A stretch of 64,000 bases of DNA from the NCBI GenBank assembly GCA_000309945.1, contig CM001633.1, positions 2,816,199 to 2,880,198 of the forward strand, in the 5' to 3' direction. The notes under the pieces are model-generated. The model had not been told where the DNA came from. It saw only the letters and a program-made list of their open reading frames with translations, and did no database searches. The stretch is from Leptolyngbyaceae cyanobacterium JSC-12 (GTDB taxonomy: Bacteria; Cyanobacteriota; Cyanobacteriia; Leptolyngbyales; Leptolyngbyaceae). Made by a program: the position numbers and the translations under genes. Positions 8,854 to 19,456 of this stretch are shown here, piece by piece. Position 1 is the first letter of the stretch; each line of letters begins with the position of its first letter.

Positions 8854-9420
8854 ATGAACCGGAACATCGTCGCGATCGCGTCCGCTTTAGCCATCTTGAC
8901 TGCGAATGTCCTTGCCCCATCTGCCATTGCCCAAACACCCAAAAACACCAAACTCAGTTGGGTTACTCCCAAAGATGCCAGCCTGCGCCTAACGTTAACG
9001 CCCAAATTCACTGCAACTGGCGAACGCATTCTCAACCTGGAACTGCGCCTTGATGGTAAAGTCATCGAACAAGTGCAGGCGGTCTCTGGTAAACCGGATG
9101 TCCAGCACTTCCGGGTTGGACAAGATTCCAGAGCCGGATCGCGAGAACCACTGCCACAAGGCATTTATCGCGTGGGTAGTGTGGATCGCAACGGGGGACT
9201 GCCCCTCGCCATGGGCGATATTTTCATCCCAGTTACCCCATTGTTTGCCACCGCTCGTAGCGGCATTGGCATTCACCGTGATGCTGATCGCCATATTCAA
9301 GGGGGGTCCGGTACTATCGGCTGCTTGGGGATTTTGAGTACCAAAGATGTGGAGACTGTTGCCAAATTCGTCACTACCTACCGGGTTAAAACACTGGTTG
9401 TGGATTACGGCTTGAACTAA
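8854..9420 (+). CDS. secreted L,D-transpeptidase-like (YkuD-related) protein
   Basis: A 188-residue exported protein with a clear signal peptide (MNRNIVAIASALAILTANVL then APSAIAQ). The C-terminal half has the transpeptidase-like signature GIGIHRDADRH, followed after a short glycine-rich loop by GTIGCLGI, matching the catalytic His and Cys (HxxxGSxGCxxM-like) arrangement of peptidoglycan L,D-transpeptidases. The spacing and the Leu after the Cys are atypical, so activity is inferred. The start is fixed because an in-frame TGA lies four bases upstream of the ATG. A GAGG is only one base from the ATG, an unusually short spacing. Convergent with the downstream kinase gene, 14 bp apart. Confidence 0.8.
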   Translation: MNRNIVAIASALAILTANVLAPSAIAQTPKNTKLSWVTPKDASLRLTLTPKFTATGERILNLELRLDGKVIEQVQAVSGKPDVQHFRVGQDSRAGSREPLPQGIYRVGSVDRNGGLPLAMGDIFIPVTPLFATARSGIGIHRDADRHIQGGSGTIGCLGILSTKDVETVAKFVTTYRVKTLVVDYGLN

Positions 9421-9434
9421 CACGACACCATTGC

Positions 9435-12275
9435 CTATTGCGTTAACGGCAATTCGATTTGAAATTCCGTTCCTGCTGGGCTTGAGTTGCAGTGGAGTTT
9501 CCCCTTGTGCTTCTCAGTAATAATCTGATAGCTAATTGATAGCCCTAAGCCAGTCCCTTTACCAATTGGCTTGGTGGTGAAAAATGGCTCAAAAATGCGA
9601 TCGCGAGTTGCTTCCGACATACCACACCCATTGTCACGAATACAAATCCGCACACAGGGTTGGTTATTTAACTCACCGAGTTCTGTACGAATGCAAATCT
9701 GGTTTGGGTGTTCCCGTAACTCCTGTAGCGAGTGCTGATGGTTGCGATCTTCCAGGGCATCGATCGCATTACTCAAAATATTCATAAACACCTGGTTTAA
9801 CTGGCCAGCATAGCACTCTACCAGCGGGATTTCTCCATAATCTTTTACCACCTCAATTCCTAGAAAATCGGCATTTGCCTTTAACCGGTGATGCAAAATC
9901 ATCAACGTACTATCAATGCCATCGTGCAGATTCGCGGGCTTAGTGCCATCCTCGTCAGTGCGGGAAAAATTGCGCAACGACAACACAATCTGCCGGATGC
10001 GATCTGCTCCAACTTGCAATGAAGCTAATGTTTTTGGTAAGTCTTCTGCCAAAAAATCGAGATCTATCTCATCAATTCGGGCGCGAATATCCCCATGAGT
10101 GTCGGGATAATGAGCCTGGTAAAGCTTGAGTAACTCCAACAACTCTTGTGCATAGTCCTGAATATGACGTAAATTGCCATAAATAAAGTTGACTGGATTG
10201 TTGATTTCGTGAGCAACTCCCGTTACCAATTGTCCGAGGCTCGACATTTTTTCGGTTTGGATCAATTGGGTTTGGGTTTGCTGCAATTCTTTCAACGTTT
10301 CAGCCAACTCCTGGGTTTTTCGCTGAGTTTGTATCAACAAATGTGCTTGCTGGAGTGCGACTCCCAATTGATCAGTTATTTGCCGCATAAATTCGATATC
10401 GACCTCTTTCCAAACGCAAGGCTGAGAATGCTGGTAAGCAGCCAGGATTCCCCACAGTGTTTGCCCCACAAAAATTGGAACGGTTAAAAACGCCTTGATC
10501 TGAAACTGCTCCAAAATCTCAAGGTGGCAGGGAGTTAAGCCTTCAGCGTAAACATCGTTCACGACATAGGTTTGGTTGTGCCGATAGCGCCCGCCCTGGG
10601 TGTCTTGCAGGTAGGTATCGTTCCAGACAACGTTGACACCTAATTGCCCAACTTCTGCTGAATGCGTTTGCACAAATCCAAAGTTGGCAACAAATTCGCC
10701 GCCCCAAGTTTCGTTAAATCGGTAGACAGCCACCCGTTCCGCCGCCAAAAAATGGCTCACTTCTTGCGTTACGGATTGAAAAATTTCTTCAATCTCTAAA
10801 GAACTGCGAATTTTGGTAACGATGTTAGAAAGGGCTTGCTGTTGCTCGATGCGTTGATGCAGTTCGGTCGTGCGGTCTTGCACTTGATGCTCCAAATTAG
10901 CATTGAGTGCCTGTACTTGAGAATATAGCCGATACTGCTGGACTGCTATTGCAAAATGGCTTCCAACTGCTTGGGCAAGTTTCTTTTCACTGTCAGTCCA
11001 GGGAGCGGCATGTTCTCGTTGCAGTTCGCGCCAGACATCAAATGAGAGTCGAGGCATCTGTTGGCGACTATCAGGATCGTGTTGACCTGCCCACAAACGT
11101 TCGACTTCAATTTTTTCGCGGAACAGGGTTAAGCAACCCAGGAGGCGATCGCCACAGCGGAGGGGGATAATCATCACGCCGCGAATTGAGGTTGCCTGAA
11201 ACGAGGGGGCGATCGTTCGCAGCAAAGGCTCCTGAAGAATATCGTCAATCGCCCAACAAGCACGATCTGGGGTTTCATCCGCTGGAGTATAGCCAAATGC
11301 GAGGGATGAATGAAACCAGGATTCTGCATCGGAATTACTTTCTGCCTGGATATTGCAGAGTGGTGTTTCAGGCGAGGTGAGATACCGCTGCCACATGAGA
11401 TGATGCTCAACTTGCCGACCCTGACTATTAATCAGTTCATGAGGCTGTGGCCCGTAGGTATACAGTTCTTCAGTTTCCAGGTCTTGCGTCTTGGTTAAGT
11501 ACAATCTGCTGCCTGATGCGGCAAAAATTTCAGCCGTTGTTTTGAGTGCAGCTTCAAATTGAACAGCGGGAATTTGGTGGAGCAGGGTTGCAACCCGATT
11601 AATTTTGGCTTCTTGGGCAGCTTGTTCGCGCACCTGGTTGAGGAGGGTAGCTTGCGCGATCGCCACTTCTACCTGATCTGCCACTGCTTGAATAAACTGC
11701 AATTCCGCAGCTGAAACTGTCCGTTGCTCAGAATGGTGGGATACTAGTAGTCCCCAAAGGCGATTTTCGTGCAGAATCGGCACAACAACAGATGATTTCA
11801 CCCCCATCGCCGTCAGATATTCCACATGGCAGGGATCTACTGGACGATAGCGCAAATCTGATGGATCCGATTGGACTTCTAGCCCGTCTTCCCAACGTCC
11901 GCTTGTTGTGGTTTGGTTGATCACATCTACCACTGCCCGCTGACGGACTTTGACAAATAGCTCGCGAGCAAAGGGAGGAATATCATCCGCCGGAAAGTTT
12001 AGCCCCAACAAAGATGGTAATCGTTCTTCATAAATTGCTTCTGCAATCACTTCCCCACTGCCATCTGGATGGAAGCGATATACTTTAACGCGGTCTGTAT
12101 TCAGGAACGATCGCACTTCTGCCACCGTTGCTTCCAAAATCTCTTGTAATTCTAGAGATTGCCGAATTCTTTGGGTAATACGATGCAGTAATTCTTGTTG
12201 AGGTAAAGATTGCTGATTTGAGAGTACAGTTTTGTTTGAGAGTACAGTTTTGGAGGTTGCGGCTGGCTGAATCAT
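9435..12275 (-). CDS. phytochrome/cyanobacteriochrome-type sensor histidine kinase
   Basis: A 946-residue soluble light-sensor-type kinase with no membrane segments. GAF1 (about 36-210) has phytochrome hallmarks: [13 protein letters not shown] and the bilin-attachment Cys-His pair (C149-H150) in [13 protein letters not shown] with [13 protein letters not shown]-like domain follows (about 225-450, with [25 protein letters not shown] and PW). After a coiled coil, a second chromophore-type GAF (about 480-645) has [14 protein letters not shown] and a second Cys-His (C583-H584) in [16 protein letters not shown], typical of red/green cyanobacteriochromes; no DXCF second-cysteine motif is seen. The kinase core has the H-box HEINNPVNF (His689), the N-box and the G-box GKGTGLGLS. 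Whether either GAF binds bilin is inferred from motifs. No response-regulator gene is adjacent. Confidence 0.93.
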   Translation of the reverse strand: MIQPAATSKTVLSNKTVLSNQQSLPQQELLHRITQRIRQSLELQEILEATVAEVRSFLNTDRVKVYRFHPDGSGEVIAEAIYEERLPSLLGLNFPADDIPPFARELFVKVRQRAVVDVINQTTTSGRWEDGLEVQSDPSDLRYRPVDPCHVEYLTAMGVKSSVVVPILHENRLWGLLVSHHSEQRTVSAAELQFIQAVADQVEVAIAQATLLNQVREQAAQEAKINRVATLLHQIPAVQFEAALKTTAEIFAASGSRLYLTKTQDLETEELYTYGPQPHELINSQGRQVEHHLMWQRYLTSPETPLCNIQAESNSDAESWFHSSLAFGYTPADETPDRACWAIDDILQEPLLRTIAPSFQATSIRGVMIIPLRCGDRLLGCLTLFREKIEVERLWAGQHDPDSRQQMPRLSFDVWRELQREHAAPWTDSEKKLAQAVGSHFAIAVQQYRLYSQVQALNANLEHQVQDRTTELHQRIEQQQALSNIVTKIRSSLEIEEIFQSVTQEVSHFLAAERVAVYRFNETWGGEFVANFGFVQTHSAEVGQLGVNVVWNDTYLQDTQGGRYRHNQTYVVNDVYAEGLTPCHLEILEQFQIKAFLTVPIFVGQTLWGILAAYQHSQPCVWKEVDIEFMRQITDQLGVALQQAHLLIQTQRKTQELAETLKELQQTQTQLIQTEKMSSLGQLVTGVAHEINNPVNFIYGNLRHIQDYAQELLELLKLYQAHYPDTHGDIRARIDEIDLDFLAEDLPKTLASLQVGADRIRQIVLSLRNFSRTDEDGTKPANLHDGIDSTLMILHHRLKANADFLGIEVVKDYGEIPLVECYAGQLNQVFMNILSNAIDALEDRNHQHSLQELREHPNQICIRTELGELNNQPCVRICIRDNGCGMSEATRDRIFEPFFTTKPIGKGTGLGLSISYQIITEKHKGKLHCNSSPAGTEFQIELPLTQ
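12217..12252. repeat. 18-bp perfect tandem duplication inside the kinase gene
   Basis: Two exact head-to-tail copies of an 18-bp unit (12217-12234 and 12235-12252). Because 18 is a multiple of three it only duplicates six residues (TVLSNK) in the disordered N-terminus of the sensor kinase and leaves the frame intact. Confidence 0.9.
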
Positions 12276-12483
12276 CGGTCAGTCTAAAAATTCATGCTTC
12301 AAGTTCTAGCTTGCCCAAAAGCAGTCGCGTCTAACTCAAGCAATCTTACTGGGCTACAATTTGTCGCACTCTTAAATCATGCCGCCTCTACAATTCGTCA
12401 AATCTTCCCAGGAAAATGATCCCAAATTGAATTCATCTTCTATACTGCAGTCGTGATTCTGATTAATCGTCACCGAGCAGCTC

Positions 12484-13512
12484 ATGTTAAGCAATTCCAG
12501 TCAATTTTCAGCAAACACCTATGCAGAGCGACTGATGGATGATTTGTTTCAAGACATTGAGCAGCTTCTGGATATGCAGTCGCCCTGCCAAACGGATGAC
12601 ACCCAATCTATAGAGCCAGTCATCCCTTCAGACACCTCTGCTCAATCAACGCCACAGGCTGAGGAAAGCGGGACGGATGTAGCGCTCCCATTAGCTCGGA
12701 TTGAACCATCGTCTATGCCTTTGCCAGTTCTGGCAGATGGCGATCGTGCGCTGGCAAAAGTCAACACCACGCCCATCTCGGATGCTACAAATTCCAAGGA
12801 TGTTCGTCCACCGAAGCGATCTTATGAGCGGCTTTTATTAGCGCTTGGTTGTTTCTCCGTAGTTGTTTCCCTGGGACTGTATTTGCTGTATCAGGAAGGG
12901 AAATTTCGTCCCCAAGTCAGCATTCCTGTTACAGTTGGGTCTGCCACCACTCCGGCGATCGCAGAGCCGAATCACCCCTTTGCCGAGTATGCTCAGAAAG
13001 CACTTCGAGCAATTGATCAACGTGTTCAGCAAACTAATGGTGCACCATCTGCATCAGTAGCGAATCCTGGTGCTCCAGGGGTTCCCACTGTTGTAATTCC
13101 CCCCACGAATGCCCCATCGCCTCTTACTCCAAACCGTGCCGCAACTGGAGCAGAGCGGGTTTATGTGCCAGTGTATCAAATTCCCTCCAATCTCTATCCG
13201 CCTGGAACTGCGGTAGCTCCCTTGCCAACGACTCCCTTACCCACTTCAGGTACTACCAAAACACCAACAAAAGCTAAACCCAAGCCAGCGATCGCCAAAG
13301 TTCCCACGGTTTCTCGCAAATTAGTTGGAGTGCTGGATCAGGGTGAACGGTCTGTGGCATTGTTTGAAACCAACGGTGTCACACAACGCTACGAACTGGG
13401 AGAAAGTATCGGCTCTTCTGGTTGGACTTTGGTGGAAGTGACGAAAGATCAGGCTATCATCCGTCGCAATGGGGAAGTGCGATCGCTGTTTGTCGGGCAT
13501 AGTTTTCAGTAA
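12484..13512 (+). CDS. single-pass membrane protein with PilP/GspC-like C-terminus, unknown function
   Basis: A 342-residue protein with a cytoplasmic acidic N-terminus, one transmembrane helix (about 117-138, LLLALGCFSVVVSLGLYLLY), a long proline/alanine/threonine-rich linker, and a compact C-terminal domain of about 65 residues (VSRKLVGVLDQGERSVALF, then GVTQRYELGESIGSSGW). That C-terminal pattern resembles the small beta domains of PilP/GspC proteins, which link inner- and outer-membrane parts of secretion or pilus machines; this is an inference from pattern, not a confirmed family. Divergent from the sensor kinase. An ATG follows a 208-bp promoter region. Confidence 0.8.
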   Translation: MLSNSSQFSANTYAERLMDDLFQDIEQLLDMQSPCQTDDTQSIEPVIPSDTSAQSTPQAEESGTDVALPLARIEPSSMPLPVLADGDRALAKVNTTPISDATNSKDVRPPKRSYERLLLALGCFSVVVSLGLYLLYQEGKFRPQVSIPVTVGSATTPAIAEPNHPFAEYAQKALRAIDQRVQQTNGAPSASVANPGAPGVPTVVIPPTNAPSPLTPNRAATGAERVYVPVYQIPSNLYPPGTAVAPLPTTPLPTSGTTKTPTKAKPKPAIAKVPTVSRKLVGVLDQGERSVALFETNGVTQRYELGESIGSSGWTLVEVTKDQAIIRRNGEVRSLFVGHSFQ

Positions 13513-13598
13513 GTGGCAGATAGTGGATAGTGGATAGGGGGTTTGGCATACCATCCACCCTTCACTTTTCACCCTTCACTGCTGTTGGAGTATTTGTC

Positions 13599-14165
13599 AT
13601 GGGAATTTTTGACGATTTCAGCAAGTTCCTGGAAGATCGGCTCGATGAATATCTAGCTGCCAATCCGCATCTAGAACTAATGGCAATGGAGGAAAAGCTA
13701 CGAGAGCAGGAGGAAGAAACCCTTAAGTTGATGACTGATTTGAAGCTGAGAGAGCGGCAGTTGCAGGACGAGATCCTCGCGCTCGCTCAAGAGATTCAGG
13801 TGTGGCACGCCCGCATTGAAAAAGCCGAGGCAAAAGGCAGACTGGATTTAGCCGAACCCGCAAAGGAACACGAAGCCTCATTGTTGCGCCAGGGCAATCA
13901 AAAATGGGGGCAAATGGAAATGCTGAAAGAACAGATTCAGCAAACTCACGAACTGCAACAAAAAATTCAGCAACGCCGCAAAGAACTTCAGGCGCAGGTC
14001 ACTCAAGCGCAGACAAGCCGTACCGCTACCCAGATACCCAATCCAGGGTGGTCTCAGCCAACCCCTAATCCCAATGCTCCATCTCCGGCTCAATTAGAAA
14101 AACAGTTTCAACGTTGGGAAGCGGAAGAAGAACTGGAACAGTTGAAGCGCAATCTAGGCAAGTGA
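13599..14165 (+). CDS. conserved cyanobacterial coiled-coil protein
   Basis: About 188 residues starting at the ATG at 13599 (MGIFDDFSKFLEDRLDEYL), with GGAG eight bases upstream. The frame continues upstream through a repeat-rich, non-coding-looking stretch. A conserved N-terminal block (AANPHLELMAMEEKLREQEE) leads into about 100 residues of charged heptad-like coiled coil, and a short proline-rich linker precedes a final helix (EKQFQRWEAEEELEQLKRN). From memory it matches the uncharacterised cyanobacterial family TIGR04376. Likely cytoplasmic. The 80-bp spacer from the upstream gene carries short TAGTGGA repeats. Confidence 0.8.
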   Translation: MGIFDDFSKFLEDRLDEYLAANPHLELMAMEEKLREQEEETLKLMTDLKLRERQLQDEILALAQEIQVWHARIEKAEAKGRLDLAEPAKEHEASLLRQGNQKWGQMEMLKEQIQQTHELQQKIQQRRKELQAQVTQAQTSRTATQIPNPGWSQPTPNPNAPSPAQLEKQFQRWEAEEELEQLKRNLGK

Positions 14166-14228
14166 GGGGATAAGCCGCTGCCATGTGGAATGGGGCAAAG
14201 ACAAGTCAGAAAGCCTGAAACGTGAATG

Positions 14229-15266
14229 CTATTCTTCTAGAATTTGTAAGCGCACCACGCGATCGCTCATATCATCCAATGGGGTTTCAATCACTTGATT
14301 GGCAAGATTGCCCAAACAACTTAAGAGCGTTCTAAGATGGGGCGTGCTTTCGCCGCTGTCCAAGTAAACCCGCTCAGATAAACTGTTGAGCCGTTTCCAA
14401 GTAAGAAATAATTTAACGACCGTTTGTTCTAGTTGGGCTGCCTGGTTGACTAAATCGGCAGTGGCACTGAGGCAACCAATTCTCAATGCTTCTTCCAGAG
14501 CTAACTCTAGATTGAGCGATTCGTTGGTTAACGCCTGCACCCTAGTAGCCGCTTCCAGATACTTTGCCAGGTAACGTGCTTCCGCAGTCACTTGTTTCAC
14601 CGTATCCACATCCGGCGTTTCAGCGATCGCTTCTCGCAGCGTCACTTGATGAGTTTCGGGCAGCTTTTGCATTTCCTTCACCAGCGGAGCCAGATAGCGC
14701 GTGGGCAGCGTATGGTCAGCCGCTTTCTCCCGAACGGGTTCTGGCAACAGTTCAGATGTCATCGCGGTCCATTCATCCGACAATTGCCGCACTTCTCGTC
14801 GAGTAATGCGATCGCCCCGCCTTGCTGCATCACTCACCATTTGTTGCACTTCTGGTGCGCTGTGAGCCGTTTCAACAAAGGCCCGTTTGCTGAACTGGTT
14901 GACATCATCCGGTTCGAGATAGCCGCCATCCAGCAACATATCTGCACTGTTTGCCACTTCAATCAAGGCATATGCCTGACTTTTGCTAATTTCTCGATCT
15001 TTTAACCAGTTCAAAAAGCCAGTACCCCGACCATCCCCACTGCGCTTCTCACGATCACGGACAGTTCGTAAAATTCGCCCCCGCCAGATATCGGTTTGCA
15101 GATCGAAGCGATCGCACACTCGCCATGCCTGCTCAATCTGCTGCTGAAACTCATGCTCAGGAATGCGATCGTCGTCTGGATCAGGAAGTTGAAAATTAAA
15201 CGGACTCTTACCATTCAAAACCGCCGGAACCAGATCAGACGTGGCATTTGACGAGGGACGAACCAT
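14229..15266 (-). CDS. conserved hypothetical protein, largely helical
   Basis: A 345-residue soluble protein, mostly alpha-helical by composition, that I do not recognise. Noticeable segments are an N-terminal proline/aspartate-rich stretch (FNFQLPDPDDDRIPEHEFQQ), a basic region with a helix-turn-helix-like look (GFLNWLKDREISKSQAYALIEVAN, then ITRREVRQLSDEW), and a leucine-rich C-terminal helical bundle. The ISKSQAYALIE segment resembles DNA-binding helices of ParB/KorB-like proteins, so a DNA-associated role is possible but not shown. No membrane segments or signal peptide. It converges on the coiled-coil gene. Confidence 0.75.
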   Translation of the reverse strand: MVRPSSNATSDLVPAVLNGKSPFNFQLPDPDDDRIPEHEFQQQIEQAWRVCDRFDLQTDIWRGRILRTVRDREKRSGDGRGTGFLNWLKDREISKSQAYALIEVANSADMLLDGGYLEPDDVNQFSKRAFVETAHSAPEVQQMVSDAARRGDRITRREVRQLSDEWTAMTSELLPEPVREKAADHTLPTRYLAPLVKEMQKLPETHQVTLREAIAETPDVDTVKQVTAEARYLAKYLEAATRVQALTNESLNLELALEEALRIGCLSATADLVNQAAQLEQTVVKLFLTWKRLNSLSERVYLDSGESTPHLRTLLSCLGNLANQVIETPLDDMSDRVVRLQILEE

Positions 15267-15294
15267 AACCAGGTAACAGAAAACAGCCGGACTA

Positions 15295-15444
15295 TTATTG
15301 CACGTCTATCACCGACAGCCCAGTTTCGCTGTCATGCTCTGCCGTATTAGGACCACCCCGCATTGGGGCAACACAATCTCGGAAAACCGTAATCTGCTGA
15401 CCAAAATCTAGCTGCTTAATTTGCTGGAAAACTTGCTGAGAGGT
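15295..15444 (-). pseudogene. 49-codon coding remnant without start
   Basis: Translating the minus strand gives about 49 protein-like codons ending VTVF-type sequence FRDCVAPMRGGPN and then GLSVIDVQ-stop, with two stop codons (TGA, TAG) immediately upstream and no start codon. The composition is unlike random intergenic translation. It lies just upstream of the 14229-15266 gene, so it may be the truncated 3' end of a former neighbouring gene. The parent family is not recognised. The rest of 15267-15683 shows nothing else clear. Confidence 0.35.
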
Positions 15445-15683
15445 CTATCAGCGAGTTCCACTTAACCCTGGACAGAAAAGCTGATCATCAGAAGGCAGAG
15501 ATCAGCCAGTTGTGATCGGAATCGCTTTGAATCTTGATCCGATGTTGGAAAAAACTTGACTCATCTCACGGGTTAAACGGGCAAAATTCACGCGGTTGAA
15601 CAGATGTCAATCACTTCATCAATTGAGCAGTTTAGGGATGATTAAAGAGTAAGCAACACACCTCCCCCCAGGAACTAAGCTCC

Positions 15684-15857
15684 ATGAGAACTACTGAAGC
15701 CCCCCAGTTTGAAGTCTCAATTACCGAAGCGCCGACATTCATTTTGGATCAAACCCTCGATCCTCAAGATAACGAGCGAGAACCTGTCTCTCAAACAGCC
15801 TACCCACCCCATCTCCAACCGGAATGGATGGAACCAGTTGAAAGATTGGCTCACTGA
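15684..15857 (+). CDS. possible 57-residue small acidic protein
   Basis: A short frame starting ATG at 15684, with AGGA (15669-15672) about ten bases upstream, encoding MRTTEAPQFEVSITEAPTFI and continuing through LDQTLDPQDNEREPVSQTAY to ERLAH. Net charge is acidic, it is proline/threonine/glutamate-rich, and it has no hydrophobic segment. The codon choices look coding-like. No family is recognised. It is isolated between the remnant at 15.3-15.4 kb and the convergent thiC, followed by paired hairpins. It could be a genuine small protein or a chance frame. Confidence 0.45.
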   Translation: MRTTEAPQFEVSITEAPTFILDQTLDPQDNEREPVSQTAYPPHLQPEWMEPVERLAH

Positions 15858-15931
15858 TTTGGTCTGTACTCTGTTTGCAACCGTCTATTCATTACCAACC
15901 ATTATCTACCTGTAAGGATTATATTGGAACA

Positions 15932-15983
15932 CCCCCTTTATTTAAGGGGTTATGCAGAGAAATGCCCCCCTATCAAGGGGGGC
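15932..15983 (-). terminator. paired GC-rich hairpins after thiC
   Basis: Two adjacent inverted repeats: CCCCTT/AAGGGG at 15933-15949 and the stronger GCCCCCC-TATCAA-GGGGGGC at 15964-15983, 40 bases beyond the thiC stop on the minus strand. There is no long T-tract, so this is either a weak bidirectional terminator or a member of the common CCCCCCTT-type cyanobacterial hairpin repeats. It also closes the plus-strand small frame at 15684. Confidence 0.5.
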
Positions 15984-16022
15984 TTACCATTGGAATCCAG
16001 CTTTCTCGCATGAATCCTACAG

Positions 16023-17492
<1,470 letters not shown>

Positions 17493-17660
17493 TTTGGCAA
17501 TCATATCATTGGAAATTTCCGAGAAGGGAAACCGTGCAGAAATGTGATGCTTTGTAGCGATCGCGGAGACACGTATGCATCTACCCAAATTTTCATGCGA
17601 AGTAATTGGCGCGATCGCCCCGCACCTGCCAGTCCTCACCCCTCCACAGCTCCGCCACAG

Positions 17661-18227
17661 CTAGAAAAGCTGGCTCACCCAGCAGCGAAAACCAGGCAAA
17701 ACCGGGCTGGTCAATTCATCCTGCGAATACAGCGTTGCCGCCAGCTTCAGCAGCGCATTCTCCCGGCGATACACTTCAACACTTTGGGACTGAACATTCA
17801 CAATCCAGTATTCCAGCACCCCCCGCACGGAATACAGCTTCAGCTTGGCTTCCCGGTCGTGCTGCTCATTCGCCTTCCCCAGCGACAGCACCTCCACCAC
17901 TAGTTCAGGAGCCGCCGTCAGATGCCCTGCCTGATCCAGCCATTGCTCCAGCCGCTCGTGGCTGGCCCACACCACATCAGGAATCACCGCATCCGATTCC
18001 GAAAACACAATCCCAGGGCTGATCGCGGCTTGCCCCAGCCCGCTCTGATCCGACCAGAGCTTTAGGACAGTGCCAATGTTGATACAAACCGCTTGATGTT
18101 TCCAATCGGGCGCTCGGGTCACAAACAGTTCTCCGTCGATGATTTCGTAGCGATTGGCGCGATCGCCCTCAAAGATCACCAGGTCAGCCGTTGTCCAGCG
18201 GATTGGATGGGTAGTAGTGGACTGCAT
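17661..18227 (-). CDS. Uma2 family endonuclease (DUF820)
   Basis: A 188-residue PD-(D/E)XK-fold protein of the Uma2 group, greatly expanded in cyanobacteria and of uncertain biological role. Visible signatures are RYEIIDGELFV near the N-terminus, VIPDVVWASHERLE, the catalytic-type segment PELVVEVLS, and the REAKLKLYSVRGVLEYWIVN stretch with the lysine. Length is normal for the family. It begins the accessory island and lies downstream of the duplicated TPR remnant on the same strand; no partner gene is obvious. Confidence 0.92.
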   Translation of the reverse strand: MQSTTTHPIRWTTADLVIFEGDRANRYEIIDGELFVTRAPDWKHQAVCINIGTVLKLWSDQSGLGQAAISPGIVFSESDAVIPDVVWASHERLEQWLDQAGHLTAAPELVVEVLSLGKANEQHDREAKLKLYSVRGVLEYWIVNVQSQSVEVYRRENALLKLAATLYSQDELTSPVLPGFRCWVSQLF

Positions 18228-18299
18228 AAAACCCTCGCCATGCGTGCTTTGATCATACGTTATCCGGGCAAGTCCCTTAAATCGGCGAAAGCAGCCGAG

Positions 18300-18685
18300 T
18301 TAGCCTGGTTTACGCTCAGATTGCCACTGGGCCAATCGCGCCTGGGTGAGATCAGACAGTTCGGCAGTGCGCCCTGCGGCTATCACCTGTTGCAAGAAAC
18401 CCACAAAATTTTGTCCGACTATCTGCGTCTGCGGGTGATGCTCGCCCAACTGGTTCAGCATGATTTCCAACGCTTGGGTATAGAGGGGTTCGGCCTCGGC
18501 ATACCGCCCCTGGGACGCGTACAACACGGCCAAATGATTCAGACTGGCGTCGCCTGGATGGCCGCCCCACTTTTCGCCAATGCGGCTTCCCCCATCTTTT
18601 CGCCCACCTTTTCCAACGCCTTCGGGACGATGTAGGTGGTAATGGCTCCAGCTAGCAGGGATAACGGTTCAACCATCGGGGTCAT
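18300..18685 (-). pseudogene. chimeric TPR-protein remnant
   Basis: The minus strand encodes a start (ATG at 18685 or 18676) followed by MVEPLSLLAGAITTYIVPKA and a helix rich in Glu/Lys/Ala ending near 18539, typical of the N-terminus of cyanobacterial TPR/NTPase proteins. After a frame change, near 18533, it runs directly into one complete TPR unit (YASQGRYAEAEPLYTQALE) and a C-terminal tail ending SERKPG. The expected middle (NTPase and most TPRs) is absent. The TPR part is a near-identical copy of the 3' end of the larger TPR gene at 20025-21266. It is read as a deleted, frameshifted gene. Confidence 0.7.
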
Positions 18686-18834
18686 CCTCCAAAATTGAGC
18701 AAGGTTGTGGGTCGTGTGCACCACCTCAGTCTTAGCCCATGCGATCGCCCATGTCCACTGAGCAGAGAATATATATCCATGAATGTAGCCATAGCCATCT
18801 TCGTTAGGATGGGGTGCAAGGGGGTTCCCACCCT

Positions 18835-18932
18835 CCTCTACTTTCAATCTTCTAATGGGTTTGGCGGCAGCGATCGCGATCGTGTGAAAACTGGAAGAAG
18901 GGACTGCACCCCCAAACCTTGAATCATCGCTC
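18835..18932. repeat. imperfect direct repeat, copy A (flanks the island)
   Basis: About 98 bp that recur in the same orientation at 22598-22693. Shared core includes GCGATCGCGATCGTGTG and CTGGAAGAAGGGACTGCA, then CCCAAACCTT. Each copy lies upstream (minus-strand sense) of one of the two TPR-containing units. Read on the plus strand it looks like the end of a membrane-protein frame (NLLMGLAAAIAIV) with a stop in this copy only. The remainder of 18686-18973 holds nothing else recognisable. Confidence 0.85.
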
Positions 18933-18973
18933 TATGTGATGCGGCTGGATGCTGAACCGATCGCCGCTGCTTC

Positions 18974-19456
18974 TCATGCTTGTAAGACGCTTGCTATTAA
19001 CTCTGGTGCAATCCGAAAGCCTGCGTTTTGAGTGAGATCCGCGAGTACTGGCTGCAAAGATGGAAGTTTGCCGGATTCCTTTGCCCGGAGCAAAACACCC
19101 AGCACACCCGTCACTTGAAGCCCCAGAGATTTGGCCACCTTTCGCCCATCCCGTTCATCCAGTAGTATCCAATCAGCCTGCAGTTCCAAAGCCAACGCAA
19201 TTGCTGCAGCTTCACCACCATCCAGGGTTTGCCGCAGTAGTTGAACAAGCGATTGATTGCTAACGGGCTGGACTTGAATCCAGCCAGGGGCAAGAGCAGC
19301 TTGAATGGACTGGGAACCGGGACGCTCTTCATCAATCTTCAACTCGTCCAGGACAGCAGGGGGAATGTGAATCTGACCAAACTGTTGGCGCAATAGGTCG
19401 AGTTGCCTGATAATTGCCAAATTTAGAATGGGGGAGGTATTACTGACGACGCGCAT
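18974..19456 (-). CDS. PIN-domain toxin (DUF3368 type)
   Basis: A 160-residue PIN-fold protein of the DUF3368 group, predicted RNase toxin. N-terminal strand VVSNTSPILNLA carries the usual NTSP variant, a central GGEAAAIALALEL provides the conserved glutamate, and ILLDERDGRKVA provides the second acidic cluster, followed by TGVLGVLLRAKESG. Its start lies inside the last 17 bases of the UPF0175 antitoxin gene, indicating translational coupling as a type II toxin-antitoxin operon. Target RNA is unknown. Confidence 0.9.
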   Translation of the reverse strand: MRVVSNTSPILNLAIIRQLDLLRQQFGQIHIPPAVLDELKIDEERPGSQSIQAALAPGWIQVQPVSNQSLVQLLRQTLDGGEAAAIALALELQADWILLDERDGRKVAKSLGLQVTGVLGVLLRAKESGKLPSLQPVLADLTQNAGFRIAPELIASVLQA

